The position numbers and the translations under genes are program-made. Positions 7,552-14,597 of a stretch of DNA of 64,000 nucleotides are shown one piece after another. Positions within the stretch are counted from its first letter, which is position 1; the number at the start of each line of letters is the position of its first letter. Under the pieces are notes generated by a model. It searched no databases. It was not told the origin of the DNA and saw nothing but the letters and a program-made list of their open reading frames with translations. This stretch comes from Bacillus sp. SLBN-46 (GTDB lineage Bacteria; Bacillota; Bacilli; Bacillales; Cytobacillaceae): positions 812,001 through 876,000 of the forward strand of contig NZ_JAVIZM010000001.1 of NCBI RefSeq assembly GCF_031453555.1, in the 5' to 3' direction.

Positions 7552-9583
7552 AGTTATGATTTCAAGAGGGAAGACACTTGATCAAGCCATTGAAAACGGT
7601 CTGAGTTTATTGGATATACCGAAGTCTCAGGTAGATATTGAAATTATTCAACCAGAGACAAAGCGGTTGTTTGGTATCCTTGGGACAAAGCCAGCTGTGG
7701 TTCGTTTAATCAAAAAACCAAAGCAGTCGAAGGGTGGATTGAACATGGAAACTCACCCAGCAGATCACCATGTTTCCCACGAGATTGATAGTATAAATTT
7801 TAAATATAGAAAAAATGAAAAGAACGGATTATTAGGTAAGGTGTGGGTGAAAGATGGACGAGTTTATTGTAAGGAAACGGACCATCATTACCCGACCATT
7901 ACACCTGTTAAGGGAATAAACCTCTATAAAAACGGGGAATTGGTTAGGAAAACAACAGTACTCATGGAAAAGGATCAAGTCAAAATTGAACTTAAAGCAG
8001 AAAGGAAAGAACCAACTTGGTCTATTAGTCTGGATGACAGAAAAATGGAGGCCACGCTTCAGGTGGAACCAGGTTTTCAAAAAACATATCGATTGGTTGA
8101 TCAGGAGCCGATTTCTAACTTACAGCTTGAAGTATCGGTAGAGGAGAAAGCAATCAATCCTCTTCAACCCATTCACATTGAACAAAAAATGAAAGAGTTA
8201 GGTATAAGAATAGGGATCCGTAGGGAAGAGATTCAAAAGGCCATGGATGCAACAGAACCAGGAAAATATCTGATTGCTAAAGGGGTGGAACCTTTTAAAG
8301 GCGAAGATGGTTGGCTAGAGACAGTAGTAGATACGAACTGGGAGAATAATAGGTGGAAATTCATAAAAAATGGAAAACTAGACTTTCATAGATTTACTAC
8401 CTTTCCTAATGTGGAAACAGGACACCTGTTAGGAATCATTCATCCTTCCAAGCCGGGTAAAATAGGTTATACCGTAACGGGCGAGGACATTAAGCCCGAA
8501 GCTGTAAGAGAAATGGTAGTGCAAACTGGGAGAGGAGTCGACATTGTTGATCAAGGTTCTAAGCTGGTCGCGGTGGAATCGGGAAGGCTGTCTATTCAAT
8601 CCAAAGAACTGAAAACAAAAGTGTCTGTGATTCCTAGGTTGATTCATTCAACAGATGTTGATTCTGTGTCTGGCAATCTACGATATTATGGAGATATTGA
8701 AGTTAGAGGGAATGTAAAAGGTGGGATGGAGCTCCTAGCGTTATGCGACATTTATGTTCAGGGGACGGTAGAACAATCAAAACTTATTTCAGGGAATAGC
8801 ATCATTATCTGTCAAAATGTGTTTAATAGTTCTCTTCACGCAGGGAAGAGCAATGATTTAATTTTACAAATAGAGCATGTAATGAGAAGAGTTTCTGCGG
8901 AATTAAAAGGATTGGCCCAAGCAGTTGACCAAGTGTATCAATCTCCTGTTTTTAAAACATCTGATATTGTGAAAATGGGATTAAGTTCCCTGCTAAAAAT
9001 TTTGTTGGAGAAAAAGTTTAAAACCTTACCAGCTTTAATCAAGGATTTAAACGAGCTAATATCAAGAGCTGATCAACTACAAATACTAGAGGCAGAAATA
9101 AAAGAACTGCTGATAGATTTATCTAACGGATTCTTGAAGGTCCTGCCTACACAATTTCAGGAAGCATCAGACATTATTACATTGGCAGATCGAATTCATG
9201 ATCTATGTCCGGATGTCCAGGATGAAAATGCCATGATGACCCTTCCGTATGCATTGAATAGTGAAATTACCTGCTGTGGAGATATCTCTATAACTGGAAA
9301 AGGCTGTATTAACTCAACTATTCATTCTGAAGGAAAAGTGAAAATCAGTGGAAGTCTCCGTGGGGGAGAAGTATATTCGGCACTTGGGGTGGAAGCAGAA
9401 GAGACAGGAACAAAAGGTGGATTGGTGACGCGTATTCGTGTCCCTGAAGGACAAACAATCCAAATAAACCATGCGCTGGAAGGGACGATCATCCAAATTG
9501 GAAATCAATCCTACGAATTTGAACGCGAGGAAAAAAGTGTTTTCGCTAGAGTAACACCTGAAGGAAGACTGCTGTTATTTTAA
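7541..9583 (+). CDS. Jag_N - FapA (DUF342) polymerising-type protein
   Basis: 680 residues. The first 60 match a Jag N-terminal domain (GKTLDQAIENGLSLL ... KRLFGILGTKPAVVRL). Then comes a FapA/DUF342 body: GEDIKPEAVREM, the glycine-rich beta-helix part with GDIEVRGNVKGGMELLA and later CCGDISITGKGCIN, with a helical insert around residues 440-560. FapA proteins resemble bactofilin-like beta-helices, and known examples take part in localisation or flagellar assembly. ATG 7541 and 7544 both fit AAGGAGG at 7529-7535. The overlap with the phosphatase gene argues for one transcript. It may act as a scaffold for the module; this is inference. Confidence 0.8.
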   Translation: MMSEVMISRGKTLDQAIENGLSLLDIPKSQVDIEIIQPETKRLFGILGTKPAVVRLIKKPKQSKGGLNMETHPADHHVSHEIDSINFKYRKNEKNGLLGKVWVKDGRVYCKETDHHYPTITPVKGINLYKNGELVRKTTVLMEKDQVKIELKAERKEPTWSISLDDRKMEATLQVEPGFQKTYRLVDQEPISNLQLEVSVEEKAINPLQPIHIEQKMKELGIRIGIRREEIQKAMDATEPGKYLIAKGVEPFKGEDGWLETVVDTNWENNRWKFIKNGKLDFHRFTTFPNVETGHLLGIIHPSKPGKIGYTVTGEDIKPEAVREMVVQTGRGVDIVDQGSKLVAVESGRLSIQSKELKTKVSVIPRLIHSTDVDSVSGNLRYYGDIEVRGNVKGGMELLALCDIYVQGTVEQSKLISGNSIIICQNVFNSSLHAGKSNDLILQIEHVMRRVSAELKGLAQAVDQVYQSPVFKTSDIVKMGLSSLLKILLEKKFKTLPALIKDLNELISRADQLQILEAEIKELLIDLSNGFLKVLPTQFQEASDIITLADRIHDLCPDVQDENAMMTLPYALNSEITCCGDISITGKGCINSTIHSEGKVKISGSLRGGEVYSALGVEAEETGTKGGLVTRIRVPEGQTIQINHALEGTIIQIGNQSYEFEREEKSVFARVTPEGRLLLF

Positions 9584-9624
9584 ATTGTTAACCACCTATA
9601 AACGAATCTAGAGGAGAAGAATAT

Positions 9625-9942
9625 ATGTTTGAATATCAGATCATCATACATGAAGTGGAAAAGGCGACCGCACTGTTAAAGGGAGATATAGATATTGAGG
9701 CCACAGAATTGATGGAAGAAGAATTGCTTACTGTTTTAAAGAAGTACCAAGAGGTAGAACTACATTTTAAAGATGTTTTATTTGTTGATTCTACAGGAAT
9801 AGGGTTATTAATGAACCAAGTTCGGGAGCTTACAGAACGAAAAGTGAAGGTAACGATTACCCATTTAAGTGAGGACGTCTATCAAGTATTCGATCTTTTG
9901 CAAATTCCAGAAATATTAGGGCATGACGTCTTCTCGAGCTGA
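9625..9942 (+). CDS. Second STAS-domain protein
   Basis: 105 residues with VLFVDSTGIGLLMN, the canonical phospho-Ser site, and clearly different in sequence from the STAS protein at 6363. GAGGAGAAG precedes the ATG at a good distance. It ends the long run of same-direction genes and is followed at once by an A-family palindrome that probably terminates the operon. Two STAS proteins with one phosphatase and one kinase-like domain suggests either two branches or competition for the same kinase. Confidence 0.88.
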   Translation: MFEYQIIIHEVEKATALLKGDIDIEATELMEEELLTVLKKYQEVELHFKDVLFVDSTGIGLLMNQVRELTERKVKVTITHLSEDVYQVFDLLQIPEILGHDVFSS

Positions 9943-9947
9943 TTGCA

Positions 9948-9995
9948 GGGGGACAGTCCCCCGGCGCTTTAACGCAGCGGGGGACTGTCCCCTTT
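9948..9995. repeat. Family A palindrome (copy 1), likely bidirectional terminator
   Basis: Full copy: GGGGGACAGTCCCCC, a short GC arm with CGCTTTAACGC, then GGGGGACTGTCCCC and a T run. It lies between convergent genes ending at 9942 and 9999. Confidence 0.85.
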
Positions 9996-9998
9996 TAA

Positions 9999-11084
9999 TC
10001 AATGTTGCTGATTTGTTTTTTTATCCTCACTAGGCTGTGTTAACCGACTAACTAACCGGTCAACAGTAGTTTGTCCTGAAGGGTTTGATTGAGTAATTTC
10101 TGTTACTTTATTCAACTGTTCTTTATTTATTTTACCAGGATTGATTGCTGTAACGGCTTCATTGACTAGAATAGGGAATATAGCCTCTGCCTCGGTCATA
10201 TGGACATTTGAGGGGGCTCCTGGTGTAATCTGCCCACCATGGTAGGACAGGTTATTGGTTACAACGCCGTCAGGAGCTGTTCTCACATAGTCATGGACTT
10301 GAACCAGATTTTGCGTATTGGGTGGTTTAGCATCCGGTCCATGATAGGATAAGTTGTTCGTAGGATCCCCATCCGGTGCGGTTCTAACATGGGCTTGTAC
10401 ATGTTGTAGATTTGATCCATTAGCTATGGCCGAATCGGAAGAATGACCTCCGTTTGGTACCACATGATCTCCACTCGTCACAACATGACCATCCGTAAAC
10501 GCTGCGTCATGGGCAAAGAAGTCTCCGCCAATATGCATTTTTAGGAATGGAAGAATAAATGAAATGATAATTAGTGGTGCGCTCCCCATGATGCCGAGTG
10601 CCGTTGAACTCGTATAACCTTGTTGGTACAGCCAGATTAAGACACTCCTCAATACAAAGAATCCAATGACAGCGACGATTACAGCTTCCGTAAATACGGC
10701 AGAGGAAAACCGGTACGACAACCATGAGTAAGGGTCCGAACTTATTTTCGCAAGTAGAGCTCCAGCGGCCCCATAGATGAAAATACCAGCCACAAAAGGT
10801 TTCCAATTCTTAATGACAAATCCGATCCGCCTAATAAAAAGGATAATCATAATGATGAATATAATGGGTGCCAATGGAGGAATGAGCGCCGATAGGGCAC
10901 CTAAGATGAGCATATAAATAATCATGGTTTTCAGTAACCGAAAAGAGGTAACTAAAAAGAATATCACTAGCCCTATTCCTGCTATGGCAGGATGAAAGTA
11001 CCCTAAGAAAAGAATAATAGGGAATAGAATAATAGCTGCGCGGTGATGGCCTGACTCTTTTTGTATGGTGGTCGAATCGTACAT
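9999..11084 (-). CDS. Membrane protein with two VRTAPDG repeats in its tail
   Basis: The N-terminal 200 residues hold about five to six hydrophobic segments. The C-terminal half is soluble and carries two copies of a short repeat: QAHVRTAPDGDPTNNLSYHG and VHDYVRTAPDGVVTNNLSYHG. Repeats of the form H-VR-PDG--NN-SY occur in exported proteins of many bacteria, with unknown role. Start: ATG 11084 is ten bases from AAAGGA; ATG 11093 is almost on top of it. It is in the same direction as the gene ending at 11172, with a B-family hairpin between them. I do not recognise a function. Confidence 0.65.
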   Translation of the reverse strand: MYDSTTIQKESGHHRAAIILFPIILFLGYFHPAIAGIGLVIFFLVTSFRLLKTMIIYMLILGALSALIPPLAPIIFIIMIILFIRRIGFVIKNWKPFVAGIFIYGAAGALLAKISSDPYSWLSYRFSSAVFTEAVIVAVIGFFVLRSVLIWLYQQGYTSSTALGIMGSAPLIIISFILPFLKMHIGGDFFAHDAAFTDGHVVTSGDHVVPNGGHSSDSAIANGSNLQHVQAHVRTAPDGDPTNNLSYHGPDAKPPNTQNLVQVHDYVRTAPDGVVTNNLSYHGGQITPGAPSNVHMTEAEAIFPILVNEAVTAINPGKINKEQLNKVTEITQSNPSGQTTVDRLVSRLTQPSEDKKTNQQH

Positions 11085-11114
11085 TTTTGTCATTCCTTTC
11101 TATCTATTTTAAAA

Positions 11115-11170
11115 CCAAGGGGACGGTTTTGATGGCATTAGTTAAAGCCACCCGAACCGTCCCTGTGGTA
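11115..11170. repeat. Family B hairpin
   Basis: Arms GGGGACGGTTTT and GAACCGTCCC around a loop with GGCATTAGTTAAAGCC. It separates the 11172-12782 gene from the membrane protein downstream of it. Confidence 0.75.
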
Positions 11171-11171
11171 T

Positions 11172-12782
11172 CTACGCCAACACGGAATTGTCGGCTATTT
11201 CTTCTAGAACACTTTTTAAGGCTAGTCCCATTTCTTCTTGGGAAGGTATAAAGATTTTCTCGCGCTTCTTCACTTCACTCTCGACTTGGTTTATTAATAG
11301 ATTTCGTGCAAATACTTTTCTATCTGAACTTGCGAACATTTCTTTTAAGGTTGATCCAGTTAACTTATCTTTTAAGCTATCAATAATATTTTCTGCTTCC
11401 TTTTGACTTAACAAATAATCCTCTGCCAATTGGGTAAATACTTTTTCGATAATCCGAACCATTTCATCTGCATCATCTTCAATAAATTCATTGAGTACCT
11501 TGTTTGACACCTTATTTGCTGCCGTTCCACCAGCAAATGAGCCAAGTAATCCTCCTACGATTCCGCCAACAGCCGTACCAATTCCAGGGATCACTGAGCC
11601 TATGGCAGCACCAGCAGTAGCTCCACCTACCCAGCCAGCCGTACCACCGGCAACTGTAGAAGCTGTATTTGCCACATTTTTAAATAACTGAGCTCCTGAA
11701 ATTCTTCCTCTAAAAATATTAACGACATCTACTGAAGATAAAACGGCAACAGAAACAGCACCTGTGATCGCATTCCCTCTTAATAATTTGGCTGCACTTT
11801 TCATTGCTGCAGCTCCATAAATATTGGTTCCACTTCTAAAGGCATTCACTAACAAAGCCGATGCTTTAGGACCCATGATGTTCACTATTGCTTCTGAACT
11901 TCCTACTAATGCACTGTTTAATCCTGCTTTCGATAATTGGCTTGATAAAACAGCTGTAACAAAAGTCGTTCCACCGACCTTTAGCCCTGAGTAGGTTGCT
12001 GTTTTAATCGCTGTGTTAAAATCCTCACCATTCCATACGCATGTGGCAAAGGTTAAAACCGTTGTTAAACCAAAGGCGTTCGTTGCAATAATGGCACCAT
12101 TGACAGAATCGAATGTAATAGACTCCACTGTACCTGCCGTTGCTATATTTTTAGCCTGTTCGTATGTAAAATGTCCTTTCCTAATGATGTTTTCTGCTTC
12201 ATTAGGATCCGTAACTCCCTTGACTTGGCCCTTATTTATTCGTTCCTTCAAAGCTTGTAGTGCTGCATCATACTTATCGGATGGAACCTCAATTTGCATA
12301 GGCGAGCCGTCTGGATTAAAATATTTGAAATTCTCATTTTCGAAGCATTGCTTAATACATTCACTTCCACTTCTACAATACTTGGTTTGAATATTGACTC
12401 CATTAACCGATCTGTCCGCACCATTTTTTATAATTCTTCCTGTTGCTGGGTCGATATCTTCACCAAAGAATTCCACTTTTTTGCCCGTCACTTTGTCATA
12501 AAGGTGATTCGCTCTTTCTGCTGCAAAGCCGTGTCCTCTAGGGGTACTAAATCGGTCCGTCCCATATAGAGTACTGGCATTACTAACGTTTCCATAGACT
12601 ATACCGCTTGCCTTAGAACCTACTATTTCTATAATTCCTAAACTTATTTTATTTTTAATATCGTTTAGTGTCTTTTCAAAATCACAATCATTTGCTTCAT
12701 ATAATTTTGTAACTTTTTTCTCACCAAGACCCGTCATAGATTGAATATCTCTTATACACTGTTGATCATACTCATTTAACAT
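11172..12782 (-). CDS. Unknown protein with possible nuclease-like N-terminus and glycine-zipper segment
   Basis: 536 residues. Residues 1-60 look helical (GLGEKKVTKLYEAND). Residues about 80-185 contain a well-conserved-looking block: GHGFAAERANHLYD, GADRSVNGVNIQTKYC, YFNPDGSPMQIEVPSDKYD. The order Glu, then Asp, then Q-x-K recalls a PD-(D/E)xK nuclease core, but that is inference. The centre (about 250-440) is rich in Ala/Gly with GTAVGGIVGGLLGSFAGG, a glycine-zipper that could insert in membranes. The last 100 residues are charged helices. The ATG follows GGGAG by eight bases. No toxin export signal or immunity gene is evident. It could be a conflict or defence effector; I recognise no named family. 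Confidence 0.55.
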   Translation of the reverse strand: MLNEYDQQCIRDIQSMTGLGEKKVTKLYEANDCDFEKTLNDIKNKISLGIIEIVGSKASGIVYGNVSNASTLYGTDRFSTPRGHGFAAERANHLYDKVTGKKVEFFGEDIDPATGRIIKNGADRSVNGVNIQTKYCRSGSECIKQCFENENFKYFNPDGSPMQIEVPSDKYDAALQALKERINKGQVKGVTDPNEAENIIRKGHFTYEQAKNIATAGTVESITFDSVNGAIIATNAFGLTTVLTFATCVWNGEDFNTAIKTATYSGLKVGGTTFVTAVLSSQLSKAGLNSALVGSSEAIVNIMGPKASALLVNAFRSGTNIYGAAAMKSAAKLLRGNAITGAVSVAVLSSVDVVNIFRGRISGAQLFKNVANTASTVAGGTAGWVGGATAGAAIGSVIPGIGTAVGGIVGGLLGSFAGGTAANKVSNKVLNEFIEDDADEMVRIIEKVFTQLAEDYLLSQKEAENIIDSLKDKLTGSTLKEMFASSDRKVFARNLLINQVESEVKKREKIFIPSQEEMGLALKSVLEEIADNSVLA

Positions 12783-12985
12783 AGCTGCTGCTCCCGTCGG
12801 TTGGATTTAACAAAAGTTGTACTTAATAGTAGATTATCGGAAAATGTAATAAATTGTTAAGTTATTTGATGGGAAAAATGGTATTTTTCTGTTTTTTTTA
12901 GAAAGGAGTTTGTTGATGGGGCGTCCGTGAGAGGGGGGGAGTATTTTAATCAAACGATTAATTAGTATTGCACATAAGAAAATAC

Positions 12986-13024
12986 TCAGAAGTTCTGGAG
13001 CAAACCACCCCCACAGAACTTCTT
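12986..13024 (-). terminator. Terminator hairpin after the V4R gene
   Basis: AGAAGTTCTG (from 12989) pairs with CAGAACTTCT (to about 13023) across a C-rich loop; on the minus strand the hairpin follows the V4R stop directly. Just upstream (12946-12974) is a lone AAACGATTAATTAGTAT motif, a fragment of repeat family C. Confidence 0.6.
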
Positions 13025-13029
13025 TTCCA

Positions 13030-13482
13030 CTAACCAAGTATTTTTATCACATATTCACAATGCTCATCGCCATTTACATTACATTTCACTTCACGAACAA
13101 TCACTTTTTTATCATAAATGAGGGAAAAAGCGCCTTCTAAAATTGCCCCTTCTAAATCACATGTCATATTTCCTTCATGAATCGGAAGGCCTTTACAGAA
13201 ACAGTCTTCAATTTTAATATGAATCTCATTTTCTGTAGCGTTGATAATCGTTGGAATGCCGATTTTTAGATCCTTAAATATTTGTAACGCATCCTCGATG
13301 GTTTGAACGGGGAGGCTTTGGCCAATTTTTCTTCCTACAGCTATAGTCGTGTTTTTCCCATTCATCGGTAAGCCTTGATACATCCCAATTAATCGGATGG
13401 TTCTAAATAATTCGAGGGGAATCATATTGCCTAAGGTGGGTCTATCAATTTTTTTTAAATCTTCATACGTAAAAATTTCCAT
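13030..13482 (-). CDS. V4R-domain protein
   Basis: 150 residues. The C-terminal half has the small-molecule-binding V4R pattern: LEGAFSLIYDKKVIVREVKC and then CNVNGDEHCEY, the CxxxGxxxCxF-type end with two Cys. An earlier CFCKGLPIHEG adds two more Cys. V4R domains bind hydrophobic ligands or metals in sensors and chaperones. The start ATG is well placed behind AAAAGGAGATTT. It is divergent from a STAS-like gene 250 bases away and is followed by its own terminator. A sensor role tied to that gene is possible but not shown. Confidence 0.75.
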   Translation of the reverse strand: MEIFTYEDLKKIDRPTLGNMIPLELFRTIRLIGMYQGLPMNGKNTTIAVGRKIGQSLPVQTIEDALQIFKDLKIGIPTIINATENEIHIKIEDCFCKGLPIHEGNMTCDLEGAILEGAFSLIYDKKVIVREVKCNVNGDEHCEYVIKILG

Positions 13483-13734
13483 GGGTGAAATCTCCTTTTT
13501 CTTTTATATTGTTTATTTTTACAAAAAGAGAATTCCATTTCCTTGATATACATCAAGAATGCAAGCGGATGAAGGGTAATGCTAAATGCTAATTTGGAAA
13601 ATCTACGTTTTAAGAACTTTGTCGAAAATTGTTAATAATTGTATTAAGGATTTGTTAAGAAAAGCCGATTATTATATCTAGTAAATAGGTAATATATTAC
13701 ACTTTTAAATGAAATTAACTATGGAGGGAATAGT

Positions 13735-14100
13735 ATGTATAAGCTTGAAGTTAATCATGAGGAAAGACAATTCCTGATCACTCTAGAGGGTTCATTAAAT
13801 ATGGAGGAAAGTATCGCTTATTCGGCAGAATTGGAGAGTACCCTTTCAGGGAAAGACTTAAGTGAGTATGATTTGATTGTTGATACTTCGGGTTTAAAGA
13901 TTAGTTCACATGATTTAGAGGATCAAATGAAGAGGGGAATGGAAATGATTTTTTCTACCCCATTTAAAGCGCGCTATAATATCGTCCCTAAAAGTGCGGT
14001 GACGAACCTGCAAGCCAATCGTGTGGGCAAAGAGTTTGAACTGAAAGAAAAATTTATTATCGTTCAGTCGTATGATGAGATTCTAGCGATAGCTAAGTAA
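13735..14100 (+). CDS. STAS-like small protein
   Basis: 121 residues with the outline of a STAS fold: an N-terminal beta pair (YKLEVNHEERQFLITLEGSL), then a helix, then YDLIVDTSGLKISSHD in the position of the DSTG loop, then helix NLQANRVGKEF and a final strand. The phospho-acceptor loop reads DTSGLK, not DSTGIG, so phosphorylation cannot be assumed. GGAGGGA precedes the ATG. A clear terminator follows. Third STAS-type gene within 8 kb; whether it joins the 3-10 kb module is unknown. Confidence 0.6.
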   Translation: MYKLEVNHEERQFLITLEGSLNMEESIAYSAELESTLSGKDLSEYDLIVDTSGLKISSHDLEDQMKRGMEMIFSTPFKARYNIVPKSAVTNLQANRVGKEFELKEKFIIVQSYDEILAIAK

Positions 14101-14106
14101 GTGGTA

Positions 14107-14146
14107 GATAGGGGGTATCCATTTTGGGTACCCCCTTTTAGTTTCA
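14107..14146 (+). terminator. Rho-independent terminator
   Basis: AGGGGGTATCC / GGGTACCCCCTTTT hairpin with a T run directly after the STAS-like gene. Confidence 0.8.
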
Positions 14147-14201
14147 TGTCCATTTTTAATTATGCTTACATTCAAGGTGTCCTAACTTATCGTGATGACA
14201 T

Positions 14202-14500
14202 CTTATTAATTAATCGTCCGATTAGTATCGAATGAGGGGGAAGAATGAAGAAATAAGGCAATTCACAGGTAATTGTTCATATTTGGAGAATGATAGGGGA
14301 AAATGCTTGTTAGATTTACGACAAAGTTTTTATTCGTAATCTAGGAGAAGAGCTTTGTTCATGCGGTTTCTAGCATTTTCAATTAATCGTTTGAATAGTA
14401 TAGCCTATAGGGGAAATGGTGTGAAAATGGGGAAAGAGAGGACGAAAAGGACGATTTTACTGGCTTTGGTTAGTGCCAGGAGAACCGTCCTTCTGGTCTT
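14202..14500. repeat. Family C composite repeat (copy 1) ending in a B hairpin
   Basis: Left motif AATCGTCCGATTAGTATCG followed by AATGAGGGGGAAGAA; right motif AATCGTTTGAATAGTATAGCC followed by TATAGGGGAAATGG; then a B hairpin at 14448-14496. Any reading frame through it is repeat-derived: the same peptide (RLNSIAYRGNGVK) appears in copy 6. Confidence 0.75.
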
Positions 14501-14597
14501 CAGCGTAGTTTTGGTAGTTTGTTCTAACAGGAATTGTGACCAATCATCAAGCATAATGAAAACGCTTTCTAATATGATGGTAGTAGGAGGTTGACCA

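Noticed and set aside
12834..13037. 67-residue minus-strand frame
   Set aside because: Lies over the terminator of the V4R gene and a repeat-C fragment; no ribosome site.
14355..14594. 79-residue frame that looks like a basic hydrophobic protein
   Set aside because: It is repeat-family C sequence; the same peptide appears at 35549-35794, with different ends.
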